Part shown: piece after piece, positions 1 to 5,683 of the stretch
Layout of the letters: each line of letters opens with the position of its first letter
How positions within the stretch are numbered: position 1 is the stretch's first letter
From: an uncultured bacterium
GTDB taxonomy: Bacteria > Cyanobacteriota > Vampirovibrionia > Gastranaerophilales > Gastranaerophilaceae
Assembly (NCBI GenBank): GCA_947169755.1
Contig: CAMVQX010000098.1
Coordinates: 1 to 5,683, forward strand
DNA length: 5,683 nt
Direction of reading: 5' to 3'
Translations under genes and position numbers: made by a program
Notes under the pieces: generated by a model
Seen by the model: only the letters and a program-made list of their open reading frames with translations
Databases searched by the model: none
What the model was told of the DNA's origin: nothing

Positions 1-167
1 CAAAGTTAAATGATAATCCTTGGAACCACGCACTTCTTGCCGGAAACTCAGGCGGTTTATTTAGAAGTACAATCAGTGCAAAAACAAAATCGGAAATGGT
101 TATTATGCTTACTCCGAAAATTATTACAGACAACGAAGATGCGGTTGGAAATGCCGATACATTATAA
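1..167 (+). CDS. gspD: Secretin C-terminal end (GspD/PilQ type), 5' truncated by window
   Basis: This is the last 54 codons of an outer-membrane secretin; codons begin at base 3 and the gene ends with TAA at 165-167. Secretins form the multimeric outer-membrane channel of type II secretion and type IV pilus machines. The visible segment GGLFRST, then a short linker, then KSEMVIMLTPKII matches the end of the secretin domain, where a (G)NLFR motif is followed by a last beta strand of the form 'xELVILLTPRIV'. A short polar tail of about 12 residues follows. The stretch before LFR (PWNHALLAGNSGG) differs from the common 'VPxLGDIPxLGNLF' pattern. The next gene is the assembly ATPase, which fits the usual D-E-F order. 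The symbol is provisional because a pilQ-type secretin would look the same over this length. Confidence 0.75.
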   Translation, partial: KLNDNPWNHALLAGNSGGLFRSTISAKTKSEMVIMLTPKIITDNEDAVGNADTL

Positions 168-176
168 CATAATGAT

Positions 177-2186
177 ATGAATGAATTACTAAACAGGTTA
201 AAAAACAGTGTCAATATACAGATACTAAATAAAGTCGAAAATGAACTATTGGAACAATATAAATTTGTTCCAATTAGTGTTAAAGACAATTTCCTGTTTG
301 TTGCAATTAATTCTCAGTCTGATAAAGAGGTTATTAATTTAAAACTAAAAGAGTATTATCCTCAGCAGATAAAGTTTATTCAAGTTCCGGATCAGGATTT
401 ATCTGATTTAATTACAGCTTTAAAAGATGAAGTTGAAAAAGGTTCTATTGACGATGGTACATCAAAGCAAGTCAAGCTCGGTGAACTCCTTGTTCAAAAA
501 GGTTATATCAATGATGTTCAACTTCTGCAAGCATTGGCGGAAAGCAAGCGCCAGAAAATTCCAATCGGTTCAACTTTGTTTAAATTGGGATTTATTTCTC
601 TTGAACAGTTAAAAGAAATATTGCATCTTCAAACGGGTTATGATCTTGTTACACCGGAACAACTTGCTTCTCAGGATAAATTTATCAAAATTTTGCCGGA
701 AGATTTTATCAAGACCAACAGAATTATTCCGATTTCTTCTGACGGCAAAACTTTAATTCTCGGTGTTGTAAAACCGGTTAGCCCTGATGTATTGAAGGAT
801 ATCATCTATTTAACAGGCCAAAATCCGAAGCAATTGTTAATGACTCACTATGAGTTTGAAAGCTCAATGAACACTTTCTTTTCTGAACAAAGAAAAGAAA
901 CGGAAAAAGTTATTAAACAGATTGCAACCGAAGCTGAAGAATTTGAGGTAGAAGAATCCCTCTCTGATATGGTTGAGAAACAGTTGAAGGATTCAACCGG
1001 TTCTGTTGCAAAATTTGTAAACCAGATTATCACGAACGCAATTGACGGAAAAGTTTCCGATATTCACATTGAACCGCGTTTGTCAGGTTATATAGTAAGA
1101 TACAGAAAAGACGGTATGCTGCAAAAAGTTCTTGATATTCCGCCCAAAGTTGAAACGTCCGTTATCGCTCGTTTTAAAGTATTGTCAAGAATGAATATTG
1201 CCGAACACAGACGTCCTCAGGACGGTACGTTTTCTATCAAATACAAAAACGAATCTTATGATTTCCGTATAAATACATTGCCTGTATCCGGTAAAGAAAA
1301 AGTTGTAATCCGTGTACTTGCGCCTGCTGTTAGTTTGAATGCTGCCGATAAGAACATCAATCTTCAAGGCGGTACTGCGGAAGATGTTGCAAAGATTAAA
1401 AATATGGTAAGTTGTCCGAACGGGATTATTCTTACATCAGGTCCTACAGGTTCCGGTAAAACAACGACGTTGTATTCTGTATTGAAGAGTTTGAACGATG
1501 AAAATGTTAATATTACAACTATCGAAGACCCGATAGAAATTAAGTTGGAAGGTATTAACCAATCTCAAATTAACCCGAAAGCTGGTATTACATTTGCATC
1601 ATGTATGCGTGCAATTTTAAGACAAGACCCTGATATCATTCTTGTCGGTGAAATTCGTGACTATGAAACTTTGGAAATTGCTATTTCTGCGGCACTTACA
1701 GGGCACCTTGTATTGAGTACCGTTCACACGAATTCCGCAGCCGCAACTGTTACCCGTTTGATTGAAATGGGTGCAAAAGACTATCTTGTATCATCAACAT
1801 TGTCAGGCGTCATTGCTCAACGTCTTGTTAGAAAACTTTGTGACGATTGTAAAGAAGAATATTTTGCTGATCATGATGAGGCAAGACAAATTATTGCAAA
1901 TGAAGAAGATATTCAAAAATTCATGAAAAAACCTATCTACAGAGCAAAAGGCTGCAGCAAATGCGGTTTTACCGGCTATAAAGGCAGATTAGGTGTTTAT
2001 GAAATTATGGCAATTAACAAAGAAATTAAAAGGCTCGTTGCGTTAGGCGCACATGACCTTGAAATTGAAGAAGCGGCCATCAAAAATGGGATGAGGACAC
2101 TTCATCAATCATGTATAAATCATATTCTTAAAGGTGCAACGACAATAGAAGAATTTGTAAGGGTTCTTGGTGTTGTAAACGAATAG
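177..2186 (+). CDS. gspE: GspE/PilB-family assembly ATPase
   Basis: This is the cytoplasmic hexameric ATPase that powers pseudopilus or pilus assembly through the GspF platform. At 669 residues it is longer than the usual 500-570. Residues about 20-80 resemble the second half of a T2SSE_N/MshEN domain. Residues about 100-235 form a full domain of this kind (LGELLVQKGYINDVQLLQAL). The ATPase core has SDIHIEP at 294-300, Walker A GPTGSGKTT at 422-430, the Asp box TTIEDP at 447-452, Walker B with QDPDIILVGEIRD at 483-495, and the His box TGHLVLSTVHTN at 508-519. Four cysteines (555, 558, 593, 596) form the zinc-binding CxxC pair of assembly ATPases, which retraction ATPases (PilT) normally lack. 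The ATG at 177 is the only ATG after the in-frame secretin stop at 165-167. No Shine-Dalgarno is visible, so coupled translation is likely. GspE versus PilB cannot be settled here. Confidence 0.93.
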   Translation: MNELLNRLKNSVNIQILNKVENELLEQYKFVPISVKDNFLFVAINSQSDKEVINLKLKEYYPQQIKFIQVPDQDLSDLITALKDEVEKGSIDDGTSKQVKLGELLVQKGYINDVQLLQALAESKRQKIPIGSTLFKLGFISLEQLKEILHLQTGYDLVTPEQLASQDKFIKILPEDFIKTNRIIPISSDGKTLILGVVKPVSPDVLKDIIYLTGQNPKQLLMTHYEFESSMNTFFSEQRKETEKVIKQIATEAEEFEVEESLSDMVEKQLKDSTGSVAKFVNQIITNAIDGKVSDIHIEPRLSGYIVRYRKDGMLQKVLDIPPKVETSVIARFKVLSRMNIAEHRRPQDGTFSIKYKNESYDFRINTLPVSGKEKVVIRVLAPAVSLNAADKNINLQGGTAEDVAKIKNMVSCPNGIILTSGPTGSGKTTTLYSVLKSLNDENVNITTIEDPIEIKLEGINQSQINPKAGITFASCMRAILRQDPDIILVGEIRDYETLEIAISAALTGHLVLSTVHTNSAAATVTRLIEMGAKDYLVSSTLSGVIAQRLVRKLCDDCKEEYFADHDEARQIIANEEDIQKFMKKPIYRAKGCSKCGFTGYKGRLGVYEIMAINKEIKRLVALGAHDLEIEEAAIKNGMRTLHQSCINHILKGATTIEEFVRVLGVVNE

Positions 2187-2190
2187 GAGA
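2185..2190 (+). promoter_or_regulatory. Ribosome binding site of gspF
   Basis: AGGAGA lies four bases before the ATG at 2195 and overlaps the last two bases of the gspE stop codon (TAG, 2184-2186). It is the strongest Shine-Dalgarno among the assembly genes here. It fixes the gspF start and suggests that translation of the two genes is tightly coordinated. Confidence 0.8.
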
Positions 2191-2194
2191 AATA

Positions 2195-3418
2195 ATGACA
2201 ATATATAATTATGTAGCGTTAAAAAACAGTAAAGACATAGTCAAAGGTAAAATCGATGCCGCAGACTTGAGAGAGGCTCGTGAAGGTATTAGAAAACTCG
2301 GTCTTATACCTACGAAAGTTTATGAAGAAAAATCAAAAGATGAAATGAAAGACGCTTTTGCCAATATTAAAAAGGGCAAAATCAGCCGTTTGGGACTTCA
2401 GGACAGAATTGATTTTACATCAACCATGCAAATTCTGGCTCAATCAGGTATCCCGATTATAGAATCATTATTGTTTATCGAAAATGACGCTGCAAAATTG
2501 AAGGTTCGTTTGGTAGCAAAAGAACTAAGACGCCAAATCATGCAGGGTGCGACTTTTGCCGATACTATCGCAAAATATCCGGAACAGTTTGGACAAATTT
2601 ATATAGGTCTTGTAAAGGCCGGTGAAGATTCAGGTGAATTGGAAAAAACTTTACAACGTTTGTTAGAATTATTGACTAAAGAAGCAAATATCAGAAGTAA
2701 AGTTATAGGTACATTGATGTATCCTATATTTGTAATTTGTTTGGCTGTTTTGGTTGTACTTGTCATGTTGATGTTTGTATTTCCTGTATTCAAAGAAATG
2801 TTTGATAATATGGGAAAAGAAATGCCTTGGATTACTTCAGCCTTGATGAGTGCAGGTATTTTCTTAAAAACATATTGGTTTTTAGTACCTTTGATGCTCG
2901 GTTCTATGATAGGTTTCTTTATTTTTATCTTCCGTTGGGAACCGTCTAAGAGAAAAATCGATGAATTTGTTTTAAAAGTACCTTTATTGACCGATTTAAT
3001 GCAGTTTTCAAATTATGCAAACTTTGTGGCGGTATTACAGGTTGCATATGATGCCGGTGTACCTATTATTGAATGTTTGTATCTTGCGAATATGACACTT
3101 ACAAATCATACTTTAAAAACAAAAATTGAAAGTGCGACACTTAAAGTTCAACAAGGTCAGCATTTGTCTGTTGCATTGAGAACGACAAAAGTAATGCCAA
3201 AGATGATATTGTTTATGATTGCGACTGGTGAACAGTCCGGTCGTTTGGGTGATATGCTTTTACAGGCAACTTCATTTATTGATAAAAAACTTGACGCTAT
3301 TATTGATACAATGACAAAAATGATTGAACCTTTAATGCTTATTGTAATAGGTTCTATCGTATTAACCTTGGCATTGGCACTTTATTTGCCGTTGTTCCAG
3401 TCTTACTTGCAGGATTAA
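2195..3418 (+). CDS. gspF: GspF/PilC-family inner-membrane platform protein
   Basis: This is the polytopic inner-membrane protein at the base of the type II secretion/type IV pilus machine. It couples the GspE ATPase to subunit assembly. At 407 residues it has the normal family length. It has two T2SSF repeats, at about 69-192 and 270-395, each with the family hallmark: GEDSGELEKTLQRLL at 143-157 and GEQSGRLGDMLLQ at 345-357. Hydrophobic segments at about 170-198, 222-248 and 375-400 give the usual three membrane helices. The last one follows EPLMLIVIGSIV and ends in a proline-containing YLPLFQSYL, typical of the family C-terminus. The N-terminal 50 residues (MTIYNYVALKNSKDIVKGKIDA) match the usual GspF opening 'YxYxAxdxxGkxxkGxieA'. 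The gene starts eight bases after the gspE stop. The ATG at 2195 is supported by its AGGAGA site. Confidence 0.94.
   Translation: MTIYNYVALKNSKDIVKGKIDAADLREAREGIRKLGLIPTKVYEEKSKDEMKDAFANIKKGKISRLGLQDRIDFTSTMQILAQSGIPIIESLLFIENDAAKLKVRLVAKELRRQIMQGATFADTIAKYPEQFGQIYIGLVKAGEDSGELEKTLQRLLELLTKEANIRSKVIGTLMYPIFVICLAVLVVLVMLMFVFPVFKEMFDNMGKEMPWITSALMSAGIFLKTYWFLVPLMLGSMIGFFIFIFRWEPSKRKIDEFVLKVPLLTDLMQFSNYANFVAVLQVAYDAGVPIIECLYLANMTLTNHTLKTKIESATLKVQQGQHLSVALRTTKVMPKMILFMIATGEQSGRLGDMLLQATSFIDKKLDAIIDTMTKMIEPLMLIVIGSIVLTLALALYLPLFQSYLQD
3411..3414 (+). promoter_or_regulatory. Ribosome binding site of the SDR gene
   Basis: AGGA sits inside the last two sense codons of gspF (CAG GAT), six bases before the ATG at 3421. 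The SDR start signal is thus embedded in the end of gspF, and only two bases separate the two genes. This makes co-translation with the pilus machinery very likely. Confidence 0.6.
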
Positions 3419-3420
3419 TA

Positions 3421-4260
3421 ATGAAAAAAACGTATGTAATTACAGGTTCTACATCAGGTATCGGCAAAAAATTGCTTGAAAGATTTGTCTCAGACAATAT
3501 TGTGTTTGCCGGTTACAGAAATGATAAATATATTAATGAACTGACTACACTTGGCGCGATCCCTTTTTATATTGATATGGAAAAATCTGAATCAATTGAA
3601 AAAGCTGCCGAATTTATTAAATCAAAGACTGACAAAGTTGATACGCTTATAAATGTTGCGGGTTGTGTTGTTGCCGGTGTTATAGAACAATTGCCGGTTG
3701 AAAAGATAAGAAAACAGTTTGAAGTGAATACATTTTCTCATCTGGATTTTACGCAAAAACTTTTGCCTAATATTGGTAAGGTTATAAATATAAGTTCAAT
3801 GGCAAGTTTTGGAATATTTCCGTTTGTTTCTCCTTATTGCGCATCAAAAAGAGCGTTGGATATTCTTTTTAATTCAATGAGTTTGGAATCGGGGGTTAAG
3901 GTTGTTTCTGTAAAACCGGGTGTTATTGCAACTCCTCTGTGGGAAAAATCAATTGAATTAAACAAGGATGCAATTAATGATTGTAAAAATTATGAAAAAC
4001 AAATGAAATATATGGTTTCAAATGCAAGAAAAAATGGTGAAAGAGGTTTAGATGTAAACAAAGTTGCTGATTTGATTGTCAAAATTGACAGTATGAAAAA
4101 TCCTAAAGATTCTTATACCGTCGGGTGTGATGCAAAATTTGCGGAAATTTTATCTAAACTACCTTTTGAATGGCAAAATAAACTGATAAGATTCGGTATA
4201 AAAATGAAGATGAAACATGTTAAAAATACTGATATTACGGGAATAGTATGTACAAGTTAA
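3421..4260 (+). CDS. Short-chain dehydrogenase/reductase (SDR), NADP(H)-type, substrate unknown
   Basis: This is a 279-residue classical SDR, a Rossmann-fold NAD(P)-dependent oxidoreductase. The cofactor motif TGSTSGIG is at 8-15, followed by an acidic D52 after beta 3, NVAG at 78-81 (usually NNAG), N103, S126, and the catalytic pair Y139 and K143 (YCASK). PGVIATP is at 166-172. The spacing S126-Y139-K143 is standard, so the active site looks intact. R33 after the second strand (AGYRND) suggests a preference for NADP(H). The last 35 residues (PFEWQNKLIRFGIKMKMKHVK) are basic and amphipathic, as in SDRs that associate with membranes, but there is no clear transmembrane helix. It lies between gspF and a prepilin gene with minimal gaps, so it is co-transcribed with the assembly genes. 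No SDR is a known part of such machines, so its role and substrate are unknown. Confidence 0.9.
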   Translation: MKKTYVITGSTSGIGKKLLERFVSDNIVFAGYRNDKYINELTTLGAIPFYIDMEKSESIEKAAEFIKSKTDKVDTLINVAGCVVAGVIEQLPVEKIRKQFEVNTFSHLDFTQKLLPNIGKVINISSMASFGIFPFVSPYCASKRALDILFNSMSLESGVKVVSVKPGVIATPLWEKSIELNKDAINDCKNYEKQMKYMVSNARKNGERGLDVNKVADLIVKIDSMKNPKDSYTVGCDAKFAEILSKLPFEWQNKLIRFGIKMKMKHVKNTDITGIVCTS

Positions 4261-4266
4261 TGAAAT

Positions 4267-4270
4267 GGAG
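4267..4270 (+). promoter_or_regulatory. Ribosome binding site deciding the prepilin start
   Basis: GGAG lies six bases before the ATG at 4277. The alternative in-frame ATG at 4265 overlaps this site and has no Shine-Dalgarno of its own. The site therefore favours the downstream start, which gives a leader of ordinary length (MKYRG). Confidence 0.7.
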
Positions 4271-4276
4271 CTGATT

Positions 4277-4987
4277 ATGAAATACAGAGGTTTTACTTTA
4301 GCAGAAGTTTTAATTACTTTAGGTATAATTGGTGTTGTAGCAGCAATGACTATGCCTGTTTTGATAAATCAAACAGGTGATAAAGTATTGGAAACTCAGA
4401 GAAAAAAAGCACAGAGCGTTTTGGCTAACGGAGTAAAAATGCTTATTGCTCATGATGGAGATGTTGAGTTATCAGATACCGTTTTAAAAGGTTGTGGCAG
4501 AAATAAGGATTGTATTTCAGGAGAAATTAAAAAAGCATTTAAAATTGTCGATGATAACTATTCCAGCAACAGCGCATTTAATACGAAATATACATTTGAT
4601 AACGGGGATTTTTCTATTTGGAAAGATTCCGGCATGGACTATGTATTTATCACTCCTGACGGTATGATATTCGGTATTTCGCAAAACAATAAAAGCAGTG
4701 ATAGTTTGACTGTTTATGGCGATATTAACGGTTTAAAATCTCCGAATAAAGGCGGCAAAGATGCTTGCATCTATTTGGTTACTACTACAGGAACCGTTGT
4801 TGAAAACTGTCCTACGGAATTTTCAAAAACTTGTACAGCTTCGAATTTCGTGGTTTGTAATAAAGAAGAATGCCAAGGACTTGGCTCCGGTTTCCGTTGG
4901 ATTAACTATATAGGTGCTCCGTCGAATCACGGTTATTGTACTAAACTAGTTACACCGCCTGGTGGAGATTTGCGCCCAAGACCCTGA
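4277..4987 (+). CDS. Prepilin/pseudopilin with class III signal and Cys-rich globular domain
   Basis: This is a substrate of the assembly machine encoded upstream. The 236-residue precursor starts MKYRG followed by FTLAEVLITLGIIGVVAAM. Prepilin peptidase should cut after G5 and methylate F6. Glu at mature position 5 is present, and residues 6-28 form the hydrophobic assembly helix. The mature protein of 231 residues is larger than a typical major pseudopilin (GspG). It carries YVFITPDGMIFGIS at 122-135, DINGLKSPNKGGKD at 149-162, and eight cysteines (73, 79, 164, 178, 186, 194, 199, 221), consistent with periplasmic disulfides. The C-terminus is PPGGDLRPRP. The closest patterns I recall are the expanded prepilin-like families of Gastranaerophilales. 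An upstream in-frame ATG at 4265 would add four residues (MELI) but lacks a ribosome site. The TGA stop is followed two codons later by an in-frame TAA (4991-4993). Whether this is a major or minor subunit cannot be told. Confidence 0.9.
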   Translation: MKYRGFTLAEVLITLGIIGVVAAMTMPVLINQTGDKVLETQRKKAQSVLANGVKMLIAHDGDVELSDTVLKGCGRNKDCISGEIKKAFKIVDDNYSSNSAFNTKYTFDNGDFSIWKDSGMDYVFITPDGMIFGISQNNKSSDSLTVYGDINGLKSPNKGGKDACIYLVTTTGTVVENCPTEFSKTCTASNFVVCNKEECQGLGSGFRWINYIGAPSNHGYCTKLVTPPGGDLRPRP

Positions 4988-5102
4988 TTCTAACGTATAT
5001 ATCGGTTGTTAATTTTTTAAAAATACATCCTGTATAACTAAGTCTTTGTTTTCTTTTGTAAAATGATTATTTGTGATAAAGTGATTTGCAAAGAGGTGTA
5101 TT
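4988..5102 (+). other. Intergenic gap between the prepilin gene and rimO
   Basis: This is the only sizeable gap in the window, 115 very A+T-rich bases. It holds a TTTTTTAAAAA tract (5013-5023), a five-base inverted repeat ATACA/TGTAT with a three-base loop (5023-5035), and a TATAAC (5033-5038) that resembles a -10 box but has no -35 at a proper distance. I see no stable G+C-rich hairpin followed by a T run. Neither a terminator nor a promoter can be called with confidence. Position alone suggests that an operon boundary may lie here. Confidence 0.4.
5092..5098 (+). promoter_or_regulatory. Ribosome binding site of rimO
   Basis: AGAGGTG is a good Shine-Dalgarno just before the ATG at 5103. An in-frame TGA at 5082-5084 with no other start codon after it makes 5103 the only possible start. 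Confidence 0.75.
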
Positions 5103-5683
5103 ATGAAAATTGCTCTGTTGAATCATGGTTGTGCAAAAAATCTGGTAGACTCGGCGCTTATCCTTGCACTTTTGGCTCAAAACGGTCATGAGGTTACTCT
5201 TGATGATAATGATGCGGATATTGTTGTTGTAAATACGTGTTCGTTTATTCATGATGCGGAAAAAGAATCGGTTCAGTCAATTTTGCAGCTTGTTCAAAAT
5301 GGTAAAAAAGTTATTGTTACCGGCTGTCTGCCACAAAAATACAAAGGCGAGTTAAAAAAAGCAATTCCTGAAATATCAGGTATGATTGGAACTTCAGATA
5401 TTAAAGATATTGTAGATATCGTAAATAAAATTTCTGATAAAAAAGGTTATACAGAAAAAGTGTCAGCAAAACCGGAATATATTTATCCTGAAAATATTGA
5501 ACGTCAACAGATTACCGTAGGCTCAAGTTCATATATAAAAATTGCAGATGGTTGTAATTATCATTGCGGATATTGTATTATTCCAAATCTTAGAGGAGAA
5601 TATCATTCCCGTCCGATTGAAAATATTATCGATGAGGCAAAATCTCTTGTTAAAAAAGGTGTAACGGAGATTGTTCTGATTGC
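5103..5683 (+). CDS. rimO: Ribosomal protein S12 methylthiotransferase RimO, 3' truncated by window
   Basis: This radical-SAM enzyme adds a methylthio group to the conserved aspartate (Asp88 in E. coli) of ribosomal protein S12. The first 193 residues of about 430-440 are present, and the window ends in the next codon. The N-terminal MTTase (UPF0004) domain has its three cluster-binding cysteines at C10, C46 (NTCSFI) and C75 (TGCLPQKY). The radical-SAM motif CNYHCGYC places C151, C155 and C158 on the second [4Fe-4S] cluster, and IPNLRGEYHSR follows as in RimO. HGCAKNLVDS at 9-17 marks it as RimO rather than MiaB (which has GCQMN) or MtaB (which has GCKVN). The common 'LGCPKNLVDSE' is altered at several positions (N8-H9, A11, A18). 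The C-terminal TRAM domain lies outside the window. It is probably transcribed separately from the pilus genes, although no promoter was identified. Confidence 0.92.
   Translation, partial: MKIALLNHGCAKNLVDSALILALLAQNGHEVTLDDNDADIVVVNTCSFIHDAEKESVQSILQLVQNGKKVIVTGCLPQKYKGELKKAIPEISGMIGTSDIKDIVDIVNKISDKKGYTEKVSAKPEYIYPENIERQQITVGSSSYIKIADGCNYHCGYCIIPNLRGEYHSRPIENIIDEAKSLVKKGVTEIVLI

Noticed and set aside
848..1367. Minus-strand open frames of about 60 codons inside gspE (848-1033 and 1185-1367).
   Set aside because: They lie opposite a strongly conserved coding region, show no recognisable protein features and have no plausible context. They are shadows.
177..2186. PilT-type retraction ATPase.
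   Set aside because: The long N-terminal T2SSE_N region and the paired CxxC zinc motif are assembly-ATPase traits, and the neighbours are gspF and a secretin.
2599..2793. Minus-strand open frame inside gspF.
   Set aside because: It is antisense to the conserved T2SSF region and looks like a composition artefact.
4991..5018. Possible intrinsic terminator after the prepilin gene: TAACG pairing with TGTTA, followed by six T.
   Set aside because: The stem is five pairs including one G-U, is A+T-rich, and has an 11-base loop. It is too weak to call.
5023..5035. Inverted repeat ATACA-TCC-TGTAT as a terminator or operator.
   Set aside because: It is five A+T-rich pairs with a three-base loop and no T run directly after it. 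Such a repeat is expected by chance in this composition.
5033..5080. Candidate promoter for rimO using TATAAC (5033-5038) or GATAAA (5075-5080) as the -10.
   Set aside because: No -35 element falls at 16-18 bases upstream. The nearest TTG-containing hexamers give spacers of about 21, 23 or 13 bases.
5067..5252. Minus-strand open frame over the start of rimO.
   Set aside because: It overlaps the clear RimO N-terminus, and the translation is low-complexity with no known motif.
5103..5683. MiaB or MtaB tRNA methylthiotransferase.
   Set aside because: GCAKNLVDS and the IPNLRGEYHSR segment fit RimO. MiaB would show GCQMN and MtaB GCKVN.
1..5683. A wholly novel defence or mobile system in the window.
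   Set aside because: All genes belong to known families with intact motifs. There are no repeats, integrase, transposase, toxin-antitoxin or phage signatures. Only the SDR placement is unexplained.

Overview
The window is A+T-rich, and every supported gene is on the + strand. It looks like part of a diderm bacterial chromosome, because it carries the end of an outer-membrane secretin. The prepilin N-terminus (GFTLAEVLITLGIIGVVAAM) and its DxNGxKxPNxxGKD motif resemble the many prepilin-like proteins of gut Gastranaerophilales (Vampirovibrionia/'Melainabacteria'). That placement is an inference from recalled family patterns, not from a search.

Layout. Bases 1-167 are the C-terminal end of a secretin (GspD/PilQ type). 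A GspE/PilB-family assembly ATPase (177-2186) follows, then a GspF/PilC inner-membrane platform protein (2195-3418), a short-chain dehydrogenase/reductase (SDR, 3421-4260) and a class III-signal prepilin/pseudopilin (4277-4987). Gaps between these five genes are only 2 to 16 bases, so they read as one operon entered from upstream of the window. A 115-base gap (4988-5102) with no convincing terminator or promoter separates them from the start of rimO (5103 to the window end), the radical-SAM methylthiotransferase for ribosomal protein S12.

How the genes fit together. The secretin is the outer-membrane pore. GspE hydrolyses ATP in the cytoplasm and drives GspF, which extracts or inserts prepilin subunits into a periplasmic (pseudo)pilus. 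The prepilin gene supplies one such subunit, which needs a prepilin peptidase not seen here. This is the core of a type II secretion or type IV pilus machine, and the window alone cannot decide which. The SDR has all the usual catalytic residues but no known role in this machine. rimO is a housekeeping gene and probably unrelated.

I see no RNA gene, CRISPR array, insertion sequence, attachment site or phage gene. The points most worth a second look are the SDR inside the assembly operon, the extra N-terminal half-domain of GspE, a possible cyclic-di-GMP-binding motif in GspE, and the cysteine-rich prepilin. I do not see convincing evidence for a wholly new system.
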